Assembly (NCBI GenBank): GCA_003116995.1
Contig: BDSL01000002.1
Location: 1,386,001-1,450,000, forward strand
Direction of reading: 5' to 3'
DNA: 64,000 nt
Origin: Yamagishiella unicocca
Lineage: Eukaryota; Chlorophyta; Chlorophyceae; Chlamydomonadales; Volvocaceae
Of the stretch, positions 1-11,665 are shown one piece after another. Every line of letters begins with the position of its first letter. The stretch's first letter is position 1. A program made the translations under genes and the position numbers. The notes beneath the pieces were generated by a model. That model worked only from the letters and a program-made list of their open reading frames with translations. It was not told the origin of the DNA and did not search any database.

Positions 1-3000
1 ACCAGCACGCGGGTTGCGTCCTCGCCCGCCTCCTCAGCCTCGGGGGGGCAGAAAGGCTTGCAGCCGGTCAGCAGAGCGTAGAGGACCGCGCCGAAGGACC
101 ACCTTGGAGGGGGGGGGAGATAGGGCGCGGGGTATTCGGGACTGTGGTGACGGGTGTATGTATTTGTGGTAACAAAGCTGCTTATGTCAAGGTGGGTCCT
201 GGGAGAACTGGTGGAGGAGCGGGCTGGGAGATGGGTGAGCTGCGCGTCGGTGCATGTCCGAAAGACCTCGTGTAACAACCGCGACGACCCTCGTGCCCCC
301 CCCGGCAGCCTTCCGACCAGGTGCACACGCAGTGCAGCTCCGCCATCCTAGGATGTCAGTGGCTCTTACCAAACATTGCTTTACATCAGGACACGCCGGG
401 GCCTTAGCCAGGCCAGGGCCTTACGTCTCACGTGCCTGTCCCACCCTGCCCCACGGCGCCTCACCAGTCAACTCCGATGCCGTACGAGCCCTGCTTCCCG
501 CCATCTCGCCGCCGCCGCCGCGCGCCCTCCTCCCCGCAGCCTCCTCCCCGTGGAGACGCCCTCCGCAGCGCCCCTGAATCCACCCAGTTCTCGAGGCCCC
601 GCGCCCTGCCCTCCCGCGCCAGCTGCTCGCACTCCAACTTGACAACCTCGGGAGCCTGCAGCACAAGGAGGAGGGAGCAGCCGAGGGGTTCGGACAAAGT
701 ACGGCGGGCGTCAATGGGCGCCGCGGGCGTGGCGGTGCTTCCAAGTCTAGGGAAGGTGGTCATGGCGGACATTTTAAGGGGAGGTATAGCGCTGGCCTTC
801 GTGCGGGTGAGTGCTTGTGCAGCACGCTGTCAGGAGGCTGCGTTCAAACGCTTGTGGCGACACGGAAGAACCCTTACTTCGCTTGCAGGAAAGCAGCGGC
901 CTCGTTTGCCCCGCCTCGTTGGCTAGGGCTTGAACCACCTGCACGTCACCCGTCAAACCAGGTCCGAGACCCACCGCCCGCGCCCAGCCGAACCCAACAC
1001 CCACCATGTAGTCCAGGGTGCCGCACGCCGAGGTGGCACGACCCGTGGGTCCGTCCAGCACCTTTGCCATGCCGAAGTCCGCCAGCCGCGGGTAGCCATT
1101 GCCGTCGATGAGTACGTTACCTGGCTTCAGGTCCCGATACACGATGCAGTGCGAGTGTAGCTCCTGGGGTAACGGGGCGGAGGCGGAGGTTGGGTGGGTG
1201 GGCTACAGAGGGCGGGCTGTTGCAGCGGCTCCCGGTAACCAGTGCGCATGCGTTCAGAGTTCAAGCTTCAGGGTTTGCTTCCTCGGGGTGCACCATCGGC
1301 TATGCATCGTTGTGAACGCGACGTGAGGACAAGCTGATCTCCCCTTCCCTCGCTGTGGTCCAGGGAGGGGAGATGCTGGCCGGGGTTAAGGCCGCCGGCC
1401 TGCTGGGTGAAAGCACCTTTGCCTGCCCGCCCTCACCCTACCCGGCTGGATGCAATCCACGCCCTCGCCCCTGCTACCTGCAGCGCCAGCACAATGCCAG
1501 CTGCGTAGAACCGCACTGCACCCTCCGGCAGGCCACGCCATGCCACCGCCGGGCCCGCCACCGCCTGTGCCAGCCAGCTGCGCCGGGGCACTAGCGTCTT
1601 GCGCGTGTGGGAGCGGGTGAGGCGGTCCAGGTCACCCCCGGGGCAGTGCTCCATCAGGATGTACAAGTACTGGTCGTCCTGGGGAGCGCGTGAGGAGGCC
1701 ACAGAAGGAGGGTGCCGAGGTGCCAAGGTGAGGATGGGGGAGGAGCGAACCCGCACTTGTAAACGAAACCCGGGGAGGGCGGGTGTGCAGGTACCTGTCT
1801 GCGAGAGTCGCAACGGAGGTCCGTGCAGTGTTTATGTTTTCGGCACCCAAGAACCAGGAACGCCTAGCCCAGAATTCAGGTGGCGGAGCCAACAAGGCGT
1901 AAAGGATATCCCGTCGAGGCACGAGACAGTGCGCGGAGGGAAGCTTTCCGGCAAGCCCTTTCCCGCAAGCCCTTTCCCGGCTCCATTAGATCATGGGTAC
2001 TTTGCACAGGTTCTTATCATTGTAAGGGGCAATAAGCCTGCTACGTGGTGAGTCTGAGCATCGTACTGATCTAGGAGAGATGGCGTTGTGTCTGGCCGAC
2101 TTAATCCGCAATACGTTTTGTGTGCGGCGCAGCTGGGAGGAACGGGTGGGTAGCTGCAAGGAAAACGAATGGGTGACGGGACCCTGCGGGAGAGCAAGGG
2201 TACCGCTGCTGCTGCTGATGCCAACCGCCTGACCTGCTGCTGCTGCCAGCCCCCACGCCAGCAACAGCCGCAACCCCCGGGGCTCGACCGCACCCACCTG
2301 GAAGGTCCCCAGCTGTGGCACGCAGAACGACGCGCCACGCCGCTTGCGTTGGCACCGACATACCGCCTGCTGCTTCTGTTGCTGCCACTGCTGCTGCAGC
2401 GATTGGGGTTGCACAACCCGCTGCGCCGACAGTCCTATCCAACCTCGCGCCTGCTGCTTCGCCAGCCATGCCGTCCGTGCTGGGCCCATGACCGTAACCC
2501 CGCCGCCTGCTCCTCCTCCGCCGCCTGCTCCTCCTCCTCCGCCGCCGACACCAGTCAAGCTCCGCGCCGCTGCAGCGACGGAGCAGAACCGGCACCAGCA
2601 CGGTCGCTGCGGTGGCGGGCCTCCCGCTGCTGCTGCTGCGGCCGCTGCGCAGTTGCCGCTGATAACCCGTTTGGGATCCGTAACTGCGAGCACTGACGAC
2701 GAGGCTGTCGCAGCAGCGGGCGGCGCGGACTTGGCCGGAGCAGCAACCTCCGTGGCACCGCCACAGCGGCTGCAGCCGCCAGCACTCGCTTGCTGCAGCT
2801 CCTGCTGCTGTTCCGGGTCGCGCATCAGCAGCCTAAGCGCCTCCTGCTCCTGCATGACGTGTCGGGCGCTGACGGTGGCGCGGCGGAGGCGCTTCAGTGC
2901 GTAGGTCTGCTCCGTGACGGCGTCTGGAACAGCCACGAGGGGATCGGGTGCGAGATGAGCAGGTCGAGATCAAAGGGCTGAAGTCAAGGTCGAGGAGCTG

Positions 3001-4286
3001 GAGAGGGCAGCGAGCTGCAAACGGGCTGTTCCCGCGGCAACCCGCCCACACCACGAGGCCCTTCTCTTCTGTACTCTGGTGTTTCTGTACCCTGGGGTCC
3101 ATCGGCCGGCCTGGCCCACAGTCGCTTCCCCGGCTGCGCCCACAACAACCAACCAGCCCATGGAGCATCACCCATCTCCCAAGACAACCAACCTGCAACC
3201 ACTGCCAACCGCATCAACCGCTCCAACCCGCTCACCCGTCACGAGCGTCACGAAGCCGAAAGCGCCCCGCCCCAGCACGTGCTCCTCCACGAACAGCAGA
3301 TTGCCGGGCTCCTCGTCGCCGCGGCCAGAGCCGCCATCAGGGCCACCCCCCCCGCCGCCATCGGTCGCCATACGCGACCGTGAGTTCCCACGTGGCCTGC
3401 GCAGCGGCAGCTCCGGGTCGTCCACGTGGCCCCAGGCAGTCGCCAGCAGGGAGCTGGTCAAGGGGTCACGCACGATGCAGCGCAGCCGCAGCGTCGCGGG
3501 CCGCCGCCGGAGAGGGCGCCCAGCAGGAGGCGTTGAGGCTTCGGCGGCATCTGCCGCCGGCGTCAACGCAGCAGCGTGGGCGGTCTCCGCCTCCGTTTCC
3601 ACCCGTAACAACAACTCAGAAGCTGCTGCGGCGGCGGCAGCGGCAGCTGTGGAACCTTGGGAAGCTGGGCGCAAGCGATGGGGCTGGGTATTCGCCTGTA
3701 CCTGGATTTGGAATCTGGATTCACGGCCGCCAGCGGGGGAGGTCACGCAGGCCGTTATAACAGCCGGCTCTGCTGACGTGGCAGAGGTGCCGTGCACTGG
3801 GAGGCCGTCCGGCGCCGCTGAGCCCGCCGGCGAGGGCATCGAGGCGGACAGGGAGCTGCGGCGGGAAGAGGAGGGCGGCGAGACGGGCGAAAGCACGCCA
3901 TCCGGGCTGGGGCCAGGCCCCGGGGTCTCGAGACGTAGGACAGCGCTGCTGTGGCTGTTGTTTCCGCCGCAACACCGTCCAGCGGGTGCAGGCGGATGCA
4001 GCGGCGGCCCGGCTCCTATCAGTGTTGTTGATGATGGGACACCCGGGTTGTGCGGCTGAGCAACAGGACAGTTGCGGGGTTGCGTGCTGGGCCCGGCTGA
4101 GGTGCCTGTGTCGGTGTTCGTGCTGCAGGCGGTGCAGAAGGGAGCAGATGCTGCTGGCAGACCCTTCTGCTGCTGGGTGTCAACTTGCTTGACGCCGCCG
4201 TAGCACGCCGGCCGCAGGTCCAGGGCGGAGAGGGCTGTCTGCTGGGCGAGGTCATACTCGACCCGGCGCTCCAGGTGGGCCTGCAT
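1..4286 (-). CDS. AGC-type serine/threonine protein kinase, C-terminus cut by window edge
   Basis: Exons seen, in transcript order: an N-terminal exon ending at 3236, then 2923-2298, 1678-1478, 1163-1005, 655-465 and 102-1, continuing off the left edge. Splice phases agree throughout. The kinase motifs appear in order: glycine loop [12 protein letters not shown], the VAIK-type lysine in [40 protein letters not shown] followed by APE, and [22 protein letters not shown] and CGTxxYMAPE are typical of AGC kinases, including cyclic-nucleotide-dependent ones. No cyclic-nucleotide-binding domain is visible. Two low-complexity insertions are unusual: about 170 residues between the alpha-C and beta-4 regions, and about 50 residues between APE and the VDWW block. 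The N-terminal exon has poly-Ala and poly-Gly tracts. Its 5' limit is unclear; a coding-looking stretch near 4190-4286 ([14 protein letters not shown]) may be an upstream exon. The kinase call is firm, the subfamily and start are not. Confidence 0.85.
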
Positions 4287-5390
4287 GTCAGGGCCATGAG
4301 TCAAACATATCGGGTGGCGGTGTTGAGGACCCTTTGGATGTAATGGCTGTTGCTGGCCGACAGGCTGTAGGCGGGGAAGATGCATGTCAGTGGGGCGGGC
4401 ATGCGTGTGACAGAAAGCTGAGAGGGTCCGTTGATGCCAGCTCTGCATGAATCTGGCCGTCTTCAACGTGGGAGTAGCTGCGTGGTATGTAGGTCAACAA
4501 GGTTTCTTGCAGCTAACCGTTCAAATCGGGCGGATGTCAATTTACCTGGAAGGCCTTCGCTAGTACTCGCCAGGGCGCCCCTATCACTTCCATAATACCA
4601 GTGATGAAAGTATAACTTAAGCCCCTGTGTCTGCAGGGGTCTAACCAGTCGGAAGACTTCGAAGACAGAGTGCGCCTTCCCCACAGCAGCTAGCTTGGTC
4701 CACTGAGCTCTGGCAGCTGAACGTCTGTTAAATTTGAACTCCAGCATTTGCTAGGATGGGCTCAATGCGAGACTTAATCACACCACGTCGCCCAAAGCCA
4801 TATCCTAGGTTCGTTTTAAGCGAGGCAGGCTCTCAGGTCTCGGTTAAACGCAGGTGGACAAGGCTGCTTGATGATGGTAGCTTGCCAGTGTGCGCATGGA
4901 TAAAAGCTGCTTGCGCTGATTCCGAAAGAATATGTAGATACAGCAACTTTTAAACGAGTTTCCCCTAACTACTTCACGACCATGACCCTGCGGGCTATGA
5001 CGCGATCGTACTCATCTAATGACGGTGCCAGCCGTGTCACGCGGGCCCCGACGATCGGACGTACACTTCCTGATTCAAATCCGCCCGCCCGCGATTCGTC
5101 ACCGCGCCCCCAGCGTCATATGCACGCAACATCTGCTCCTCCGATGCTCTTGCAGCGTGGTCACTCTACCCTGTACTACACGAACGCACGAGGCATGCGA
5201 AAACGGAGGCACCCCCCCTTGCCCCAGGCTTCCCCTGCCATAACGGGCAAAAGCCCAGACAGCATCCCCCAACAATAACGCCCGCCATGCCAGACACTTT
5301 TCCGCTGTCATTTGGGGAGTTGCCCGTGATTATGTACTGCATGCCAGCACCTCCCAAACTGGTGTCCCTCCGCTAAGACAGGTGTCCCCC

Positions 5391-5453
5391 CTGCATCTCA
5401 AAACTTCTGTTTTAAACGTTTTTTCGGACATCCACGGGTTTCCCTCGAACCCC
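5391..5453 (-). repeat. Dispersed short repeat, copy 1
   Basis: This copy reads, on the minus strand, a GAGG(G)AAACCCGTGGATG core followed by CGAAAAAACG and a tail with TTTGAGATGCA. It shares that order of blocks with the copies at 5731-5806 and 61421-61500. It lies downstream of the phosphatase gene, in the same orientation as that gene. Confidence 0.75.
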
Positions 5454-5730
5454 ACCATAATGCCCCAACTCCCCCCCCCCCGCAACGCCGTCTTCTTCAC
5501 GTCATTCGCAACATCATGGTCGGTATTTGGGCGGGTCGGGGCCCCTGCCGCGCTATCCGCTCTCCCATCGCTCGCCGCCTCCCCCAGTTCCCCAGCTAGC
5601 GCCCAAAAGCACCGGCTTCGCGAAACGTTTCCTTGCGTCACGCGGGGTCCTCGCTTCCGTTAGTCTAGCCGCCGCCGATTTCGCTTAGCCGCCGAAGGTC
5701 GACATACGACCTCCGTCTTTTCCTCACCCA

Positions 5731-5806
5731 AGCTCTCCAGCATGCATCTCAAAACGTCCGTCCTAAACGGTTTTTCTCGCATCCACGGGTCTTCCTCGAA
5801 ACCCCG
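5731..5806 (-). repeat. Dispersed short repeat, copy 2
   Basis: This is the fullest copy near the left side. On the minus strand it has GAGGAAGACCCGTGGATGC, then AAACCGTTTAGGACGG, then a tail containing TTTTGAGATGCATGCTGG. The same tail, including GCATGCTGGAGA, is found 56 kb away at 61421-61500, so the repeat is longer than its core. Confidence 0.8.
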
Positions 5807-5827
5807 CAACGCCGTCCGTCGCTACCG

Positions 5828-8800
5828 CTAGCTAGCTGCCGCCGCTGCCCCGACCACGTTGCCCTGTATTATGTCGTACATCTTGGACGCGCCCCCGTCG
5901 CCGCGCACCAGCTGGCCATCCTGGCCGCACAGCTGCTCCAACGCGTTGGGGTCGATCTTGCCCTGAGCACAATCGGAACGAAACGCGGATGCGGGCGGAT
6001 GAGGTCATCGGGAAACGTAAGCATGAGCCATGTGCGCTCATCGGCAGCTGTCGGGCACGTGAGGGTGGGCAAGACAGCTAAGCAAGCCAGGGCGGCAGCA
6101 GCTGCCTGCCAAGGAAGGCTGCTGTTAGTGCAAACCCTCCGGACAGGAGGCGAATCCTCTGGCACGGAGGCAAATTCTCCGGAACGGAGGCAAAGACGGA
6201 AGCGTGTGCAGCACGCATGGATCGCCCGGCTGATAGCCGATCTGGTGGGCTGCCATGCCCCCATTGTTCCGGGCACGCGCCGGCTCTTCGCCAGCCCTTG
6301 CTCCGCCGTCCTCCCCTCGTCCCCTACCTGGACCAACTCCAGGAACTCCTCCAGGTCGCAGTCCGGTCCATCACCGCTGCCGGCCCCACACCCGGGTATT
6401 GGCAGCACCTGCTCGTTGTACAGCAGACGTACCAGGTGGGCGGGCCGCCCGCTGAGGAATGGGGGGAGGGAGGGAGGTGCGGGGGGTGGCAGGGTGGTGT
6501 TTAGGTAGGATTAGGTGACTAAACGTGGGAAGACGACGTGCGCTGCCGACACACGCTGCCGACATATACATAACACATGCACAGCAGTAAGCGTTCAGGG
6601 TACCTGCAGGGGGGCTCCGGTGCCTCAAATGATCGACACCATGGGCATCATGCGGATGCTGCGGTGCCCCACTTGCAGGAGCTGGACAGGAAGATTCCGG
6701 TTTGTCAGCGAAACCTTGTAGCGCCGCTTAAGAGCTCTCGGCCCCTTCTGAATCGACGGCCGAAAAACAATGTCCACTCGCCGGGCCCCCAGCCGCTCAC
6801 CTGGGCGCTCCGCCTCCCTCCTTCCGCTTGTACAGCACCAGGGCCAGGTTGGCGGCGAAGGGGGCGATGCGCGCCCCCTTGAACGTCCGGGCGTCATCGC
6901 AGGAGAACATGGGGTACCAGCCGTCCGGCGGGGGCGTCGAGTCGGGGGAGGGCTGGCGGCCCTTGTAACAGGCGTGCGAGTCCTCACTGCCCACTGCACC
7001 GCCGGGCCGGCGCCCGTTCATGCGCTGCAGCCTGCGGGGCCCGAGTGAGGGACGCGGAGCGCGCCAGTGCGAAGGGCAGGGGGTTGTCTGTTGGGCGGGG
7101 TGAACTTCGAGGGAGAGAGGTGCGGCGGGGTGCGGGTACACGTCGTCACTGGTGCACGGGAGTGGTCCACATGCACGGAATGCGGCACTAGACCGGGGTA
7201 CCTCCCAGCCCCACGCCACTGCCTGTCACGTCTGTCTGTCCTAAACGGTTTTCCTCGCACCCACGGGTTTTCCTCGCAACCCCACTGCCTGTCCTAAACG
7301 GTTACGTACACGGGTTTCGGCATACACGGGTTTCCTTGCAACCCCACTGTCTCTAGCTCGCTTTGCGCACGGCGCCCCGCGCCACGAAACCACCCGCCAT
7401 TACCGGCTCCGAAGCCACACCCACCCCGCCACCATTATCTGCAGGTCTTCAAGGGTGTCCAGCTGCTGCAGGTGGGCCTGCGCGGCGGAAGCCGATACGC
7501 TGGCGTCCAGCTGGGCGGCGGATGCGTCGGGCGGCACTGGTGCGGGCGGCCTGAAGAGGCCCAGGAGGCTAGCGAGGGGCACCACCGTCTCGCAATGCGC
7601 GAACAGGAGCCTGCGAGGGGTGAAGTGAGCGGGAGGGGGAGGCCGGGGAAGGGAGGGAGGGAAGGGGAGTGGTGGGCATGGGAGGAGGCTGGGAAGAACC
7701 AGGGGGGTTACAGAAAAGAACCGGTTAGAAAAGAAGTAGGGGCGGGGGTGTTACAGCAGCTACGGCGCTACTACTGCAGGCTCGTGGCGATGGGCGCATG
7801 AAGCCAAGCCGCAAACGCAGCCTCGCCGCGCCTACGGTACTACGGCGGCGGTGTACAACGGCGTGTGCATCCAGCGGCTTGCCTGCCCCCCCCCAATGAC
7901 CACGTTCTCCAGCATGCGACTACAAACGAGCTTCCTGGGCCAAATTCCCCAGCACGCAACTGCAAACGAGTTGTCCGAACCCTTCTCTAGTTGGTTTTAC
8001 TCCCTCTCAAGTGCTGACCAACGGGTTTCCTCTCAGCTCCCCTCCCCCCGCACGCACACACGGTGGACGCACACACCTGGCGACGGGGGCCTCCTTTCCG
8101 CTGGCAGCTGCCCGCAGTGACTCCGTTGCGTCCCGCAGCAGCGGCGCCGCGATATCGTAGTTGATGGGCGCCCCGAAGCTCTGGGTCTCCAGCAGGTGGA
8201 TGTCGTCGACCCATTCAAGCACCATAGCCTCCTGCTCCAGGGGAGGGAAAGGGACGCGAGGGGGGCGGGACCGACGTGGTTTCGAAGGAGTGTGACGGTG
8301 CGAGGGGCTGCCGGGGGCGAGGAGGCAAGGGTAAGCCGCCCGTCAAGAGGAGCAGGGCAGCGGGTGCGCGGGCGGGTTGGGGCGCAGGCGGGTTGGCCTC
8401 AACCACTCTACGGACCTCTGGCGTGAAGAGACTGCACGCCTGGTCGACAGTGCCGTACAATCCCGCCTCCAGCAGGCACAGCTGCCACAGCCCCTCCACC
8501 TCACACGGGTTCATGTCGCGGGACATGTTCAGCCGCTGCTCCAGGGCGGGAACCAGGCGGGACCAGTTGCCCTGCGGGGACACGGCAGCAGGGGCGAAGG
8601 GGGCGTGGGCGGCGGGGCACAGGGTTGTCAGGCGGCATCACCGGGATGAGGCCAACCAGCCATGCTTTGTTAGAAGGTTGCAACCAATCCCTCGGCCGTC
8701 CGCCCTCTTGCTGACTGCGAATTAGATTCCGCGGCTCAGTTTTAGGACACGCTCGCGCCCCCTGCCGTACGCACCTGCATCCAGCTGCTCATCCACTTCT

Positions 8801-10682
8801 CCGTGTACTCATCGTGCTGTGCGTATGCGGGGCACACCTCGAAGAAGCGCAACAGCGGGTCGGCGTCCTTGGGGGCCATGCTCATGGCCACGGCCTGCAG
8901 GATTGCAGGGTTTGGGGTCGCTGCATAACACCCCTGCTGGTGAAGCCAACGTGACACAAGCCATTGTGACGGCAATCGCTGCAACGCCATTACAGGCATC
9001 GTTTCATTTGGCCACCCAGCGCAGGAACCTGCCCAATCCAACGCTCCCAATCCAACGCTTCCCCCCCCGCCCGGCCCCGGCTCCTGACCTGTGGCCGCCG
9101 TACGACGGGCGGGTCCCAAAGAGTCTCGTCCAGGTCCTCATGCGCCGCCGCCAGCAGCGAGGAGGCGCTGCGGGCGGTGCGGCGGCGCGATTGCGTGCAT
9201 TCACATCATTCGTTGTACGACGGCCGTACCCCCTCTCTCCCCGCGCCGCACGACAGCACAACCTCACCCTCGTCCTGATGCCCGCATCGCTGACCTCCGG
9301 GGCCGCCCCGCCGCGTCGCTGTCCATCACCGCCGCCCCGGCAGTAGCCCGGGCCACGTCAGCGGGCGCCCTGGGTGGCGCGCGTGGTGTGGGGTTGACCG
9401 TGGGGGAGTCATCCGCCGGGTCCCGGGAGCGAACATCCGGGAAGAACCCCGCAGTAAAGGCGCTGGCGCTGGCGGCTGTGCGAGCGACCTGGCGGGGGGG
9501 AGGCAGGTGCGCGGCGAAGGTGAATGAGCCCTTGTGCCGGTGCGATATAGTGTCGATATGGCTTAAGAGCTGGCATGTGCTGCGGCGGCGGCCTCTCACA
9601 TGTGGCCCCCCAGACCCGCACCAGACCCGGTCCATTTCCCGCCCCCAAGCCCTCTGAACCTCCCTCACCTGAGTCGAAACCACCGGGAAGCGCTTCGGTA
9701 GGTAATCTTGGCCGGAAAGCGACGGGAAGCGTTTCCGCAGGCGGTACGCCAACCCCCACAGCTCGTCGGCGCCTGGTAGAGATGGCATTGCGGGGGGAAG
9801 AAGCAGAGAGGGGTGCCGGGGACGGTGCATCGAGAGGGCTCGGGCTTGGGCCCGTGAATGAGGTTGCGGGGGCAACCAAGCAGGAAGCTGGCTGGGGTCG
9901 GGCTGGGGACGCTCAAGGGGCGCAAACGCAGGACGGCGAGAAGGCCGCGCTAGCTGGCTGCTCCCACTGGCGAGTTCAGCAGCGCTCCCAGGCACCCGCT
10001 TCAGCCTGGCGCTCCCAAGCACCCGTCCTAGAGCGGAAGATGTGGCGCCGCGTCGGATGACGGAGGCTGCCCAGCGCACCTATGGGGTGCAGCTCGCCGC
10101 CCATAAGGCCCACATTGGAGAAGGGTGCGGTCCAGTTGGTGAGCCAAGGGTTGTCGGCCGTGTTGCGAGCGTCCTGAAGATGGTAGCGGGTTGGGGAAAC
10201 ACGTCACTGGATGTCGGAATGAACTGGGTTTCACAGGCCCCCATCCGCCTTAAAGGCCGCGTGGCCACATGTGCCTCCCGCCCTCGCAGCCTGCCTTCCC
10301 CCTACCTTGAACAACATCTCCAAGCTATTGATCTGTCGCATGCGGTCGCCTGTTGGCCAGCGGGTGCCGTGGCGAGCCACTAGGTACAAATGCACCGGGT
10401 CGTAACCGTCCGGGTCGGGCGCCCTGTAGATAGACGGCGCTCCGGGTACAGCTAGACGGTAGGCATAGCGAGTCTGCAGGGCATTGTTCTCAGGTGAGGT
10501 CAGCCACGGGCGCGCATGCTGGGGACAGCGACTGAGTTGAGCGCCCGTCGCACGGATTCGCATACCTTCGTGCCCAGGTGGCGCCTGATATCGAAGCCGC
10601 GCGCCAGCATTGAGATCAAGCACATCACTGTAATGAATAAGAGGCGAGATGAGGGCGTTGCCCCTCCATACGAGTCAACCAT
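5828..10682 (-). CDS. MINPP1: Multiple inositol polyphosphate phosphatase-like histidine phosphatase (644 aa)
   Basis: Thirteen exons: 10682-10566, 10518-10306, 10173-10080, 9772-9669, 9488-9268, 9167-9089, 8894-8775, 8571-8416, 8231-8077, 7610-7425, 7031-6801, 6451-6328, 5962-5828. They sum to exactly 645 codons in frame. The protein begins with a hydrophobic segment (LLFITVMCLISML), probably a signal peptide or anchor. RHGTRWP at residues 88-94 is the branch-2 histidine-phosphatase signature, with His89 the expected phospho-acceptor. MINPP-type blocks follow: NPWLTNW, DPLLRFFEVCP, SLFTPE, the proton-donor block at 425-428 and a C-terminal CDLEEFLELV. The donor reads HCET where the family usually has HAET. 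The family removes phosphates from inositol phosphates in the secretory pathway or outside the cell. The exon 8/9 junction uses a weak GTCCGT donor and could shift by a codon. Intron copies of the dispersed repeat are listed separately. Confidence 0.88.
7221..7350 (-). repeat. Dispersed short repeat, double copy inside a phosphatase intron
   Basis: On the transcript (minus) strand this reads GCGAGGAAAACCCGTGGGTG, then CGAGGAAAACCGTTTAGGAC, preceded by a degenerate second copy. It lies in the intron between exons 7610-7425 and 7031-6801, in sense orientation. Confidence 0.75.
7906..8034 (-). repeat. Diverged copy of the dispersed repeat inside a phosphatase intron
   Basis: The minus strand has GAGAGGAAACCCGTTGGTC close to the 5' splice site of the intron after exon 8231-8077. 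The other end resembles the CTCCAGCATGC tail of the longer copies. Two internal segments are near-duplicates (CAGCATGCGACTACAAACGAG and CAGCACGCAACTGCAAACGAG, each 20-21 bases). Confidence 0.5.
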
Positions 10683-11665
10683 TTTCCGCGTCGACAGCGA
10701 CTATTGCTTGCAGATCGCGCGCCGCCTTCGACTACTAGGGCCGCAATCACATATTTCATGGGGACCAAGGTATCATCTCGAGCTGCCGCATCTGCAAACG
10801 AATATCGAGCAACGCGTACGGCATCGTACCTCCCGGCGCGGGAGGAGTCAGCGTCCCACAAATCGTCCGAGCATGCACATGTCAACGGACGTCGCTTGAG
10901 CTAACAGCTATTGCATGTAGAAATGGCAATGGCAACTAAAATTCGAATTCCAGAAGGTGGAAAGAGGCCTCCGTAAGGCGGTCGTCAAAACATCTCGGAC
11001 AAAGCTCGTATGCGACTACTGCATCCAGCTGCGGTTGCAAGAGGCTTTCTTTAATTCCTGTTAGATCGCAGAATATACCTCTGTATCCCCCTTTTTTAGG
11101 TTGCGACCTTTTGCAAAAGCGCAGGACTTTGGGTTGGGACGCCTGCCACGCATATCCTATGGGCAATGCAACTAACTATGTCTAGTTAACCCTACATTTT
11201 TGCTGATGGGGGGAGTCAGTACGCCAGGTTTCGTAGGTGGTACGACGGTGACGTGCTGTGATAATTGATAAGGGGTCGCGCAAGCAACTGAGGTGCTGCC
11301 GGGTACTGTCACTGTCTTCACCGCGGCTGCATGACGTTTTAATGTGACAACGTGTGTTCGGTATCCAGATGTTATAGCACATGTATGCCCCCTGGCCCAA
11401 CACGAAAGCGTGCGGACTTTCACGACAGCTGTAGGTGAGGAACCCAGTGAAGGGCCAATGATACAATTCGTGGCGTTGTCAGGTGCCTTTCCAGGAATGA
11501 GGTGATATGGGGTCAGGTTGCATCTTGTGGCAAGAAATCCCGTTACACAGCACTCCACTCGCAATGCAAGCGCCGCAGTCGCAGCTCCAGCTCCGCCCCT
11601 CCGCTCAGGGCAGGCACAGGGGCGATCGCAGCGCTTAGCAGCGCTCGCCCAGCGCCCAGGCCACG
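10683..11665. other. Intergenic: phosphatase 5' flank and RPS3A 3' UTR
   Basis: No coding sequence is supported. Minus-strand open frames at 10936-11166 and 11172-11564 show no domain and lack the codon use of neighbouring exons. The stretch near 10900-11200 is less GC-rich than the genes. The RPS3A poly(A) motif lies at its right end. Confidence 0.6.
11543..11547 (-). terminator. Poly(A) signal TGTAA for RPS3A
   Basis: TTACA on the plus strand is TGTAA on the minus strand, about 120 bases past the RPS3A stop. TGTAA is the usual polyadenylation motif of chlamydomonadalean algae. The assignment is by position only. Confidence 0.5.

Larger units (their letters stand above)
4287..5827. other. 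Intergenic region between kinase 5' end and phosphatase 3' end
   Basis: No gene is supported here. The first part may hold 5' sequence or an upstream exon of the minus-strand kinase. An open frame at 4463-4747 (minus) has no recognisable domain. The right half carries two copies of the dispersed repeat described separately, at 5391-5453 and 5731-5806. Confidence 0.5.

Noticed and set aside
2169..2904. Long plus-strand frames with Cys and Pro runs over the kinase
   Set aside because: They are reverse readings of the Gln/Ala/Gly-rich kinase insertion, whose strand is fixed by kinase motifs on both sides.
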